Of a DNA stretch of 64,000 nt, positions 39,601 through 48,852 are shown in pieces. The notes beneath the pieces are model-generated. The model worked only from the letters and a program-made list of their open reading frames with translations, was not told the DNA's origin and did not search any database. The DNA comes from CAVTYH01 sp963738835 (GTDB taxonomy: Bacteria > Planctomycetota > Planctomycetia > Pirellulales > JADZDJ01), in contig CAVTYH010000003.1 of the NCBI GenBank assembly GCA_963738835.1, forward strand, positions 124,001 through 188,000, read 5' to 3'. Numbering within the stretch: the stretch's first letter is position 1; each line of letters opens with the position of its first letter. The position numbers and the translations under genes were made by a program.

Positions 39601-40780
39601 GCCTGTCGCAGTATTCTTCGTCTTTCCACCGCCAATGGTAATGTTGTCGGAGTTAATCACGTTGACTGCACCAAGCTTGAGAATGCCCGCAGTTCTATTT
39701 GCCGCACTGCCGCCGTTCGTGTTGAGTCCGACGCTGAGCGTGCCAGCAGTCAGTGTACTGGTGCCACCCAGAATGAGCGTTCCAAATGGCGCAGGAGTTG
39801 TATTATTACGCGCCGACGGTAATGGTTCCGGTGGCTCCATAGTTCGCATTAAACGTTGCCAATCCAGAAAGATCGAATGTTGATGTCGTGGTATTGACGC
39901 CGTTGTTCGCAGACCAGTCAGTCACATCGAACGTTCCCCCCGTGCCGCTGCCAAGAGTCAAGGTGCCTGCTCCGGTGACCTGCACACTCGTCGTTTTAAT
40001 TGTCGCGGCCTGCAAACCTCCGATCGTCGTGTTTCCTGTAACCGTTAATGTCCGACCGGTGCCCACAGTAATCACATTTGCCGTTGTGGTATCTGTGGAT
40101 ATCGTTAAACTTGCGACCGTCGCACTATTGCTGGCGACATTCAGGTTGCCGACGTTGGCCGTATTTGTGCCACCAATCGTCATTGTGCTGGATCCATCGC
40201 CCAGTGAGCCGCCCGCGCCGACGACCAACGTTCCACCCGCAGCAGTCGCACTGCCAATTGTCGTCGGTCCTGTATAGGTATTTGCCCCGCTGAGGGTCAA
40301 CGTTCCGCCGCCGAGTTTGTTCAGGCCGAAAGTGGCGCCCGACAAGACTCCGCCCAGCGTCAGATTACCGCCGGTCGCAACCGTGACGTTGCGGCTTGCG
40401 CTAAGAATCATGTCGAGGTTGATCACCTGAGCATTGGTGGCTTCATTGTCGGCAATATCGCCGGCCAGTGTGATGCGGCTGCCGCCGATCGTGAAAGCCG
40501 ACGCGCCTGAGTTAAACGTGAGGCCGGCAATCGAGATGTCTGTGATGGGGATATCGTTATTCAGCAATAGCGGCGCGTTGGAAGTGGCGAAAATGAGCGA
40601 ATCGCCAGCCGCCACAGCGGCATCCCAGTTGGCGGCATTGTTCCAACTGCCGTCGTTTCCTAAGCCACTCCAAGTACGCGGCGCTGCTAGAGCGGAGGTA
40701 CTCGTTAGCGAAAGGCAGAGCGTCGGCAGAATTCCCAGAGAAAAGAAAATCGAAGATCAAGCGTGCAACTTGGAGCGCAT
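33622..40780 (-). CDS. Giant beta-strand-repeat protein A with dockerin-like module and PEP-CTERM tail (frame interrupted)
   Basis: Five minus-strand segments form one gene for about 2390 residues. The N-terminus is a signal peptide (MRSKLHA... ILPTLCLSLTSTSALAA), then RTWSGLGNDGSWNNAANWD, the usual opening of such proteins. The body is dozens of autotransporter-associated beta-strand repeats (TIGR02601 type), e.g. LTLSGANTYTGPTTIGSA, which fold into a long parallel beta-helix. Near the C-terminus is a dockerin-like Ca-binding pair (GDYNQDGFVTAADV and GDFTGDNVVTNRDLQPLLDLV), then PEP-CTERM: VPEPASFLLLNLGGLALLAA and RRRR. There is no autotransporter barrel. Frame changes lie near 40757, 39812, 37945, 35760 and 34766. 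GGGGGA lies 8 bases before ATG 40780. It is probably a surface adhesin or matrix protein. Confidence 0.85.
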
Positions 40781-41292
40781 GATCCAGTTCCCCCGTTGAG
40801 GTCTTGTGATGCTTACTTTCGCGCATCGGGGGGCTCTTGCACAAAAAGAGTTCTGTGCAAAGAAAGCGGCATTCCCCCGAATGCAGTCAACCTAAATCCG
40901 CACTACGGTTATACCTACGGACAACCAAAGAGGCAACGAACCGGAGCTGACTGGCCGGGCGGCATAGTGTTTTACCCACCAAAAATGCGGAGGGACGGCG
41001 TTCGCGCGCAAGTTTGTAGAAAACTGGTCACCCATTTCTTGTGGCCGCTGGAGACCGTAGATAGATTAGATGGGGTCTTTCGAGCGAGTTGCGGGAAGGG
41101 GAAAGCAAAAATTGAGAGTGTCGGCACTGCGATTTGAGCCGGAATCAAACGCCGCAGTCTGATTGCCGATCGCGAGTACTGCACTATCGGGGATGTAGTG
41201 GCACTTTTGCGCGATGCGCAGAGCGTCAAGCATTTGAGCCTAGCACGCGGCTCCATGTGCTTTGGTCGGAACACTGAAAGGGGAGAAGTTGC
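40781..41292. other. Divergent region between giant protein A and LEPR-XLL protein 1
   Basis: This 512-base region must hold the promoters of both large secreted-protein genes. Overlapping short open frames have no ribosome binding sites or domains. I see no clear repeat except CGCGCATCGGGG-like sequence near 40825. Shared control of the two genes is possible but cannot be shown. Confidence 0.5.
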
Positions 41293-44200
41293 ATGTTCGT
41301 TCGTCTTGGTCGGCGCAGTGCCATGCGCCCTCACGCAAGTTACAGTCGCTTGGCCGCGAGGCGTGGTCGCTTCTCAGGCCAGGTTGCTGAATCGCTGGAG
41401 CGCCGTAATTTACTCGCCGCAGGCGATGTGCTCGGTAATCACTACGATGCCGGCAGCACGGGGCAAACACTGACCGAAACCGTGTTGACGCCGGCCAACG
41501 TCAACGCCACCACCTTCGGCAAGCTGTTTACGACCACACTCGACGGCCAGGTGTATGCGCAACCACTTACGGTCGCAAATGTGAACGTCACGCGCGGAAG
41601 CTCGCAGGGAATTCACAACGTGGTCTACGTGGCGACGATGCACAACAGCTTGTATGCGATCGACGCCAACACCGGCGCCATTCTGTGGCAAGATAGTTTT
41701 AACAACATTACCAATCCGACCAATCTGACGGCGACCGCGGGGGTGCGGACCATTCCGGCGGGAGGCACGAATACGACGCCGACGCAGCCTTACAACGCGC
41801 TGGTGAATGGGAACGATATCGGCCCGGAAATCGGGATTCTCGCCACACCGACCATTGATGCATCGACCAATATTTTGTACGTGGTTGTGTCGACGCGCGA
41901 AATGCGCACCGGCACAACACCCAGTGACTCGGGAACTGACGCACACTTTGTACAGCGATTGTGGGCCGTGAATCTGTCCGACGGGACGGTGGCCATTACT
42001 CCCACTGGAAATCCCCCCACATCGGTCGAACCTGCAACGACCGGCCAGATCATTGGAGATGTTTGGAAGACCGATGTGTTCGCGACTTCGGGAACATTCA
42101 ATAACTACACCAACTACAAATACATTGCCGGTCCCTATATCAAAGGCACAGGCAATAACAGCGATACATTCAATGCCGATGGATCGGTTGCGACGACCAA
42201 CAACGCCGACGGCTGGATTGTGAATGCCAACGACATAATTTCTCCATGGGGGGCTGCCGGAAAGACCGCCTCGCAGACCGGATTCATCGCGTTCAATGCG
42301 CTATTGCAGATGAATCGTGTCGCCACGACCCTCATTAACGGCGAAATCTATGTCGGCTTTGCCTCGCACGGCGACGATGGGCCGTATTACGGTTGGTTGC
42401 TCGGATACGATGCCCACACCCTGGCTAACACTGCGGCCTTTGTCACGGTACCCACTTTCGACGGGGTGAAGGGCAGTGCCGGTTTCACCTCCGTCGGTGG
42501 CCTGTGGGGTTCTGGAGCGGGCATCACAACCGACGGCACCTATTTGTATTTCACGGTTGGAAACGGCTCGTTCAACAATGCGACGTCCAACTTCAGCGCG
42601 TAACTATTCTTCGACGACCACCAATGGCTCGCAGGTGCTTCATCCACGCGACGGCGATTACGGCGACAGCGTGCTGAAAGTGGCCTTCGATTTGAATGCC
42701 ACGCAGACCAACGTCAATCTGAAAAATGCCGCCGCCGGCAATCCGACTCCCGATGGAACATATAACCCCGACGGCGGGTACAACCTCAACGGTTATGGCC
42801 TGAAAGTGGTCGATTACTTCACGCCGTCGAATGTCCGCGTCTTGAACATTCATGACGAAGACCTGGGTTCTGGCGGAGTCCTGTTGATTCCCTCTACGGG
42901 TCCCGGCTCGGCAACCGCTCCCAACGGAGATTCCATGCTGGTGACGGCCGGCAAGGAAGGGCGCATCTACTTGATCGACGCAGGCAACATGGGCGGCTTC
43001 AACACCCAATACGTGATCGATGGACGCGATATCGACTCGACCACGAATTCGTTGGTCAATCCTGCTCCGTACGACCGTGTGCTGGGCGAATACTACTACC
43101 GCCAGGCCAACGGCAATCCGACGATCTTTGCCAACGATCAGACCAACAAAGGCTACGAAATTCCGTCGTATTTCAACGGAGAGTTTTATGTCGGGCTTTC
43201 TGGCGCCAAAGAGGTGGGCTTCAGCGTCTCCAACTTCTTCTTCCCTGCTGGTCCAACTAGCAGCCGCACGGCCACCTACGCAACGCCCAGCTTTACCAGC
43301 AACGACACGCTTGGAAGCCGCGGCGTCACGGCGGCCATTTCCGCCAACGCCCTGACGAACGGACTCATTTGGAACAACTTTGTTAGTCAATCGAGCAGTG
43401 ATTCACTGCGGGCCTACAACGCTTCGGCCACGGGCACCGTCAGCACCATCTATAGCAGCCAAACGAATTCTGCCCGCGACCAACTGACTGCCGGCGTCAC
43501 CGGCGCTACCGGCGCCAAATTCAGCATCCCCACCGTGTTCAATGGCCTAGTCTACGATGGCACCGGCGGCGGTTCGAGCAGTTCCAATTCGCGCCAGCTG
43601 GGCACGCTGGTTATCTACGGGTTGCTCAGTCCCACTTTGCATCAGCCGACCAGCGCCACGGCACAGGCCACTGACACTAGCACCATTCATCTTTCCTGGA
43701 CGCGCAATGCCGCCGATACCGAATCGGGCACGCGCATCGAACGCTCTTTGGACGGCGCGACTGGCTGGACTGTCGTTGCGACGGTTCACAACGGCGTCAC
43801 CAGTTTTGATGACACGACCGCCGCCGCAGGCACACAATACTTCTACCGTGTGACGGAAATCTATGCCGCCACAGCGTCGGCCGCCAGCAGTGTTGTGAAT
43901 GCCACGACGCCCACCTATCCCAAGGGCGATTTCAATTTGGATCACGCTGTCACCACGGCCGACATTCCGGCAATGTTCACGGCATTTGCCGATTTAAGTA
44001 ACTTCCAAGCGTCGAACTCGCTCTCCAACGCCGATTTCCAATTCCTGGCCGACGTCAACAGCGACGGCTTGGTAAACAATCGCGATCTCCAGCCGCTGTT
44101 AGATTTGGTCGCTACCCTTGACACCGGCAGTGGAGCTGGTGCGACCGAAAATAATTCTGCAGGCGGCGGAAGCGGCGCGACCGAAAGTGATTCGACCGCT

Positions 44201-44530
44201 AATCAATCTGTCAGCCTTTCGATCGAAGTTTCGTCCATCGCAGGCAACTCCGTCGCTCAGTCGGTTGCACTATCTGTCGCGCCCAAGCTTCAGAACATCA
44301 GTCAGGTCTTCATCGCACCCCGAGGGTTCGTTGACCATCACGCATCGCATAAATCGCCCTCGGTCTCCAATCCATCCGGCACGTCCCCGACCACGCCGTG
44401 CTTGCCAAAGACCGCGGTCGATCAGGCTCTGTTCACCTCGTCGATGTTCCGCAGCCGACACTTCCTCGGCGCTGCCGCCTCTAACTCAGACAGTCATGCT
44501 TGCGACGGTCTGTTCGCCGATGTGGTCTGA
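41293..44530 (+). CDS. LEPR-XLL beta-propeller protein 1 with FN3 and dockerin-like module (frame interrupted)
   Basis: The protein has about 1079 residues. The N-terminus has the LEPR-XLL variant SLERRNLLA, a planctomycete export-associated sequence. Then comes a PQQ-like propeller (NPANVNATTFGKLF-type opening, VVYVATMHNSLYAIDANTGAILWQ, GRIYLIDAGNMGGF), a fibronectin type III domain (STIHLSWTRNAADTESGTRIE), a dockerin-like pair (GDFNLDHAVTTADI and DVNSDGLVNNRDLQPLLDLV) and a Ser-rich tail with no PEP-CTERM. The frame breaks near 42600 after NNATSNFSA. GGGGAG is 8 bases before ATG 41293. It is paralogous to the gene at 48853. Function unknown; it is likely on the cell surface. Confidence 0.85.
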
Positions 44531-44609
44531 ACGCTGAACTCGTATTCGTCACTCCGCTTCCCCACGGTCGCGGCGCGCCTGCAACTGTTTTCGTCCTGTC
44601 TGCCGCCGC

Positions 44610-45596
44610 CTACTGCCTGCCGCCTACCACATTCCCCAGCACATCGGCCAGCCGGTAGCCCGCCAAGGTTGCTCTGCGCTGCGCCACCGGCTGCACTTGC
44701 TTGATGTATCCGTCTGGCAGCGCCGGCGCATTGTCTCGGATGGGGCTGCCTGTGAATTGGCCTTGGCGATACACGTCGGCCTTGGCCGATTGAAAGCTCT
44801 CTTGAATCCACTTCGGAAAATCGTTGGGCGTTACGCTCGTCGGCTGCTTGTCGAGCAGTGCGTGCGGATACTGGGTACGCAGTTCAATGGCCACTTTCTT
44901 CACGTCGCGCGTGTCTTCAGTGCCGGTAATCAGGTCATCCCAAAACTTGTGCATGCTGATCGGCTCGGCATCGGGCTTGGCGCGAATGAACATCTTCGTG
45001 CCCCCTTGATCGCCTTTGGGGCCCGGATATTCGGTGGTGAACAAACTGACCGTGTGCAGTGGTTGATGGACGTCGCCGGTCAGATGAAAAATCCAGCATA
45101 GCGCCACCGCCTTTTCCGCCGTGGTCGAGTTCTTCTGCTCCAACACATCTACATTCTGGCGATACGCCGTTTGAATGTTCGGATCCGGCGGGTCCTCGGT
45201 TTTCACGCTGTCGGGCTGGCCGGCCGGCTTGAAGGGCAGATCGGTGTAATGCCAGTCCGAATGGTTGTATTCCGGATCGTCGCGAATATCGTCGGGCCAC
45301 CGCGCGGCCAGCATGAACAGCGCCTGATCACGGTCTTCCGGCGCAATCTTCTCCAGTTGCTTGGCCCACATTTTGTCGTACTGCGGATGCTGCTTGAGCA
45401 GCGCCAGCACTTTTTCCAGCGCTTTCGGATTTTCTTTCTTCAGCGTGTCGTAAGCAATCGCCCCCGTGACCATGTGCCCGGCTTTGTTCCAGGCCTGGGC
45501 AGACTGAACCGCGCAGGTCGCGAAGAGCGCGAAGCCGACGCAAAGCGCGATCAATCGGCGTCCCGGAAATTTTTTTATAGTTCGATTCAACTTCAT
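44610..45596 (-). CDS. Secreted S1/P1-type nuclease
   Basis: The 328-residue zinc-dependent enzyme degrades single-stranded DNA and RNA. After a signal peptide (about 1-35, ending SAQA) the mature chain begins with Trp (WNKAGHMV), whose main-chain atoms bind zinc in this family. Other ligands are in ARWPDDIR, HSDWHYTDLP, HLTGDVHQPLH and MHKFWDD. ATG 45596 is used, with GAGGT 7 bases upstream; the longer frame to 45779 reads through intergenic repeats. It should act in the periplasm or outside, perhaps to recover phosphate and nucleosides. The stop falls in a short-period repeat (44603-44630). Confidence 0.93.
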   Translation of the reverse strand: MKLNRTIKKFPGRRLIALCVGFALFATCAVQSAQAWNKAGHMVTGAIAYDTLKKENPKALEKVLALLKQHPQYDKMWAKQLEKIAPEDRDQALFMLAARWPDDIRDDPEYNHSDWHYTDLPFKPAGQPDSVKTEDPPDPNIQTAYRQNVDVLEQKNSTTAEKAVALCWIFHLTGDVHQPLHTVSLFTTEYPGPKGDQGGTKMFIRAKPDAEPISMHKFWDDLITGTEDTRDVKKVAIELRTQYPHALLDKQPTSVTPNDFPKWIQESFQSAKADVYRQGQFTGSPIRDNAPALPDGYIKQVQPVAQRRATLAGYRLADVLGNVVGGRQ

Positions 45597-45634
45597 GATG
45601 ACCTCGTGATGCTGTTTCAAATCCTGTTTCGCTC

Positions 45635-45770
45635 TGACCACTGACCACCGACCACTGCTCGGGAATATTGCATGATAAACGATGAACGATGAATGATGAA
45701 CGCCCTGTCTGGCCGCGACGAAGTTCATCATGCCTCTTCCCTGGTGCGGGAGAGGCCTGGGTGAGGAGAG
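45635..45770. repeat. Mosaic of short-period repeats and a palindrome
   Basis: Within 140 bases are CTGACCACTGACCACCGACC (45636-45655), then GATGAACGATGAATGATGAA (45680-45699), both with periods of 7-9 bases, and a CCTCTTCCC/GGGAGAGG palindrome (45731-45770). More period-9 sequence (TTACTGCCTGACTACCGCCT) follows at 45826-45845. These lie in the leader of the nuclease gene. Confidence 0.65.
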
Positions 45771-45866
45771 TTTTTTCATGCGTCTGGCGCGTTAATCATG
45801 ATCTGTTTTCCGCCACAACCGCTTATTACTGCCTGACTACCGCCTGCTCGGTCCGGAATGCTGCTG

Positions 45867-46161
45867 GACAAAATTGGTTGGTACGCGACAAAATCGATCG
45901 CAAAACACCGAGTTTTCTCGATCCGTCGCCGCGAATTTTGATGTCGCGCCAGGGGGTCCCATTTTTGCGCCAAAATTCGGCGAGTTTTGTCGGTCGCGCC
46001 AACGCAACTTTCAGCGAGAATTCCTGAGCGATTCCAGCGCTGCCTGCGACAAAATTCGCCGACTTTTGGCTTTTCACGTTCATTTTTCGTGTCTCCAATC
46101 ACCACCAACTCGCTTCGACATCAGCATTTACGCGTGCGCGCCTGCCAACGACAAAATTCAC
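45867..46161 (-). repeat. Large non-coding repeat, copy 2 (GCGACAAAATTCG motif family)
   Basis: The motif is found at 45885-45901, 45967-45983 (GCGCCAAAATTCGGCGA), 46046-46062 (GCGACAAAATTCGCCGA) and in several weaker forms of either orientation. On the minus strand it starts with GTGAATTTTGTCGTT (46161-46147) and AAGCGAGTTG (46115-46106), as does copy 1 at 2112-2417 with the same spacing to within one base. Confidence 0.65.
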
Positions 46162-46208
46162 CATCGTGGTCGTCCGATTGGTTGAGTGACCGCCAAGGTG
46201 TTCAGTTG

Positions 46209-46275
46209 GCACTCCCTCTCCCCCGCGGCCTGTAATGAGCCATGTCGAACTGGAGAGGGCTGGGGTGAGGGGCAC
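46209..46275. repeat. CCCTCTCC/GGAGAGGG palindromic repeat
   Basis: The arms ACTCCCTCTCCCCC and GGAGAGGGCTGGGGTGAGGG enclose a loop of about 28 bases. It is the long-loop form of the family also found at 22421, 22967, 45731 and 47488. Confidence 0.7.
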
Positions 46276-46792
46276 AGGGAAGGCGTTAGTCGCCAGTTGT
46301 ATAATCCGTACTGCCTACTGCTTCTCATCTCACGGTTCCACCAATCATTATAGTGAACATTGGTATAAATTGTCAAGGGCCGTTTTGGGCCACCCGGAAC
46401 AAAGTCGTCGCGGCGGACGAAGTAGGACACAGCGTCCGTTCGTCACCATAGGGCGATCGTGAATAGCCAGGGCGCTGGGCCCCTGGAATGGCCTTGATTT
46501 GCGATTCGAAAGCGATAGCGGGGCGAAAGTCCTTTGCTGCCCCAACAGGGTTCGTTCGATCGAAATCGACTCTCCCAGGGGCTTGTACCTCTGGCTATTG
46601 ACGCACACCACGTTGCGGCTGGACCAATTGATGGTCGGCATCCAGTGCTTTTGCTAAAATCCATCTAAGACGCTTTTGTCTCACCGTCCGCTCCGACGGG
46701 CTTGCCCCAGTCCACGGCTAGCGCGAAGTTTACAAATACTCGGAATTGTTATATTCCCGAAACGACATGACGGAATTGCAGTTGGAGGTCCT
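46276..46792. other. Non-coding stretch before the gene at 46793
   Basis: I see no gene. A hairpin-forming block (CCAGGGCGCTGGGCCCCTGG, about 46468-46487) and a second related block (CCCCAACAGGGTTCG) lie in a segment that reads on the minus strand as an open frame without a ribosome binding site. It could be a remnant of a repeat or transposable element; I cannot identify it. Confidence 0.4.
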
Positions 46793-47312
46793 ATGATGCG
46801 AGTAAGTAGTTCCACACACGTCTATCTTTGATCCCGATTGTGAGCATGCGCGTGTGACTCTGTTTGTTGGTGCATTTGTCGCGCAATTTTCTATCCAAAA
46901 ACGACCGGAGCGTATAAATGCTGTTTTGGATTACCTCCTTGTTACAGTCCTCGAAACGAAGGTAATCCCGCAATATCAACCGTTAATGATGGTTTATCCT
47001 GCCGAAACCAATCTTTACTATGTCGAGATCGACAAAAATTACGGCACTCTGCCTCGTGAATTTCGGCCAACTCGGTGCTACGTTCACAAATCAGATGGAA
47101 CGTCGGAGCAACGATTTCCGTCTCCCTTAGTGCTCGACGATAACCTACCGGCGCAGATCGCTGTAAGATTGAATGCAAAGTCTTCCGCGATGTATCTGGT
47201 GTCGATAGGGGCTGCTGTTTCATCTGGCACTGATAGAGAGTTTCTCGCCGTAATGCCACCTCAATGGATCATCTTTGAGAGATTCGAGGACTTCTCGGCA
47301 AACGGGGACTAA
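46793..47312 (+). CDS. Hypothetical protein (frame interrupted near start)
   Basis: A strong ribosome binding site (GGAGG, 46784-46788) precedes ATGATG at 46793-46798, but that frame stops after 12 codons. A one-base change near 46818 joins MMRVSSST to SIFDPDCEHARVTLFVGAFVAQFSIQKRPERIN and an open frame to 47312, for about 172 residues. The protein is soluble and has alternating beta and helix stretches (LMMVYPAETNLYYVEIDKN, FLAVMPPQWIIFERFEDF). I recognise no family. A GTG at 46854 could be an alternative start. Confidence 0.5.
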
Positions 47313-47487
47313 TTAGGCAAGAGGGAGAGAAGACTACCCATCGGGTATCCGGCGCCGCGGACGAGCGGGGGTTCTCCTTGCAGTCATCGTGCGCTTGCAA
47401 TTACGGTTGGGCTGAATTCTTGGATCACACGCCGTTTGTAGTTGCACGAATCGGGTGGCATGCGAGATACTAATAAGCTGTTTCAGA

Positions 47488-47523
47488 ACCCCTCACCCCA
47501 ACCCTCTCCCAAAAGGAGAGGGA
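47488..47523. repeat. CCCTCTCCC/GGAGAGGG palindromic repeat
   Basis: AACCCCTCACCCCAACCCTC is followed by TCCCAAAAGGAGAGGGA, a hairpin with a 4-base loop. The open frame through it gives PSPQPSPKRRGS, a translation that marks this repeat and shows that the following CBS gene starts later. Confidence 0.75.
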
Positions 47524-47567
47524 GCATGCACAGGGGTAGTTGGACGGTAAGCCGCGGAGAGACCGAC

Positions 47568-48032
47568 GTGAGCTTTCAACTGAATCTCGACACCGAAACG
47601 GTGGACCAATGCCATCCGGCAGAGGCGGTGTGTTTGGCTCCTACGGCCAGTGTGGCCGATGCGCTGCGGCAGATGAAAGAGCGCAACCGGGGCGCGGTGC
47701 TGATCTGCCACGATCAGATGGTGGTCGGTATTTTCACCGAACGTGACGCGCTGCGGATGATGGCGGCCGGCGCGAGCTTCGACGTGCCGCTCGCGCGGTC
47801 GATGACGCCCAATCCGGTGGCGTTGCACGCCGGCGATACGGTTGGCAAGGCCATCACGATGATGGCCCAAGGCGGTTACCGGCGGTTGCCGATCGTGGAC
47901 GACCACGGGCGGCCGACGGGCATGATCAACGTGCAGCGAGTCATGCACTACCTGGTCGAACATTTTCCCACCGTGATTTACAACTTGCCGCCGGCCCCTC
48001 ATCAATCCACTCAGCAGCGCGAAGGGGCTTAG
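47568..48032 (+). CDS. CBS-domain protein
   Basis: The 154-residue protein is made of two CBS motifs (about 10-65 and 75-130): GAVLICHDQMVVGIFTERDALRMM and YRRLPIVDDHGRPTGMINVQRVM. CBS pairs bind adenine nucleotides and act as sensors of energy state. I choose GTG 47568 (VSFQLNLDTETVDQ), with GGAGAG 7 bases upstream, because the longer frame from 47442 reads through a palindromic repeat. It is 11 bases before a second CBS gene. The target regulated by the pair is not known. Confidence 0.85.
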   Translation: MSFQLNLDTETVDQCHPAEAVCLAPTASVADALRQMKERNRGAVLICHDQMVVGIFTERDALRMMAAGASFDVPLARSMTPNPVALHAGDTVGKAITMMAQGGYRRLPIVDDHGRPTGMINVQRVMHYLVEHFPTVIYNLPPAPHQSTQQREGA

Positions 48033-48043
48033 CAGCGACTGTC

Positions 48044-48568
48044 ATGATGATTATTTGCCCCTATTGTGCGAGCGAGAACATCCAAGGCGCCGATGATTGC
48101 GCTGAGTGCGGTCAACCGCTGGCCGATGCGCACTTGGCGCCGCCCAACACGGAAGTCGAGCGGAGCCTGCTGCGCGACCGCATTAGCGACCTGGTGCCCA
48201 AGACGCCGATTACGGTGGCGCCGGCGACACCCGTCGGCGATGTGCTGCGACTCATGGTGGAACACCAAATCGGCTGTGTAGTGGTGGCCGATGAAAATCG
48301 GCCCGTGGGCATCTTTAGCGAGCGCGACGCACTGCGCAAGCTCAACACTTCCGCCCCTGAGCTTGCCGCGCGCGGTGTCGGCGAGTTCATGACGCCTAGT
48401 GCGCAAACGCTGGTAGCCGACGCGAAGATCGCTTTTGCCGTGCAGCGCATGGACCTGGGGGGCTATCGCCACCTGCCCATCGTTGATGAGCGTGGCGAGC
48501 TGGTCGGCATCATTTCGGCCCGCGACATTCTCCGGCATCTCACCGAGAGCATGGCCAGCGGAAAATAG
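48044..48568 (+). CDS. Zinc-ribbon plus CBS-domain protein
   Basis: The 174-residue protein starts with a zinc ribbon (CPYCASENIQGADDCAECGQPL, residues 5-26, two Cys pairs) and then has a CBS pair (about 50-165), with IGCVVVADENRPVGIFSERDALRKL and YRHLPIVDERGELVGIISARDIL. Such proteins are seen in planctomycetes and delta-proteobacteria. It probably forms an operon and perhaps a hetero-oligomer with the upstream CBS protein. The nucleotide bound and the partner of the zinc ribbon are unknown. Confidence 0.87.
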   Translation: MMIICPYCASENIQGADDCAECGQPLADAHLAPPNTEVERSLLRDRISDLVPKTPITVAPATPVGDVLRLMVEHQIGCVVVADENRPVGIFSERDALRKLNTSAPELAARGVGEFMTPSAQTLVADAKIAFAVQRMDLGGYRHLPIVDERGELVGIISARDILRHLTESMASGK

Positions 48569-48852
48569 ACGACTGCTTTGCGGAGCCGGTGCCGATGTTA
48601 CTGGCCGCAACGTCGCGGCTGCTGGAGCGTCGACCAATTGGCCGGGCGGCAATTCACGTCGAAATGCCGCCAAATGCCATTCGGCGCTCTAATCTGTCGG
48701 CGGCTGTAAAACGCAGATTCGACGCGTTTGAAGGTCGTGATACGATTTGAAAATATTGTTGCGGAGATGGGCCGCAACATGTTATGATTGCAGCTCTTAT
48801 CTTCTGCTGCGCTGCGTTGGGAATTTGTCGGGGGGAGTCAGGGTAGGCAACA

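Noticed and set aside
37085..39883. Plus-strand open frames of 100-210 codons opposite giant protein A (and likewise opposite B)
   Set aside because: They are Val/Pro/Leu-rich complements of Gly/Thr/Asn-rich repeats with no start signals.
33622..40780. Repeated sequence in the giant gene as a CRISPR array
   Set aside because: The repeats are degenerate, coding and not separated by constant-length spacers; they translate to beta-strand repeats.
45597..45779. 61-residue N-terminal extension of the S1/P1 nuclease
   Set aside because: It reads through short-period repeats and a palindrome, and a proper signal peptide begins at the ATG at 45596.
47442..47567. Longer N-terminus of the first CBS protein
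   Set aside because: It encodes PSPQPSPKRRGS from a palindromic repeat; a GTG with a good ribosome binding site lies just after it.
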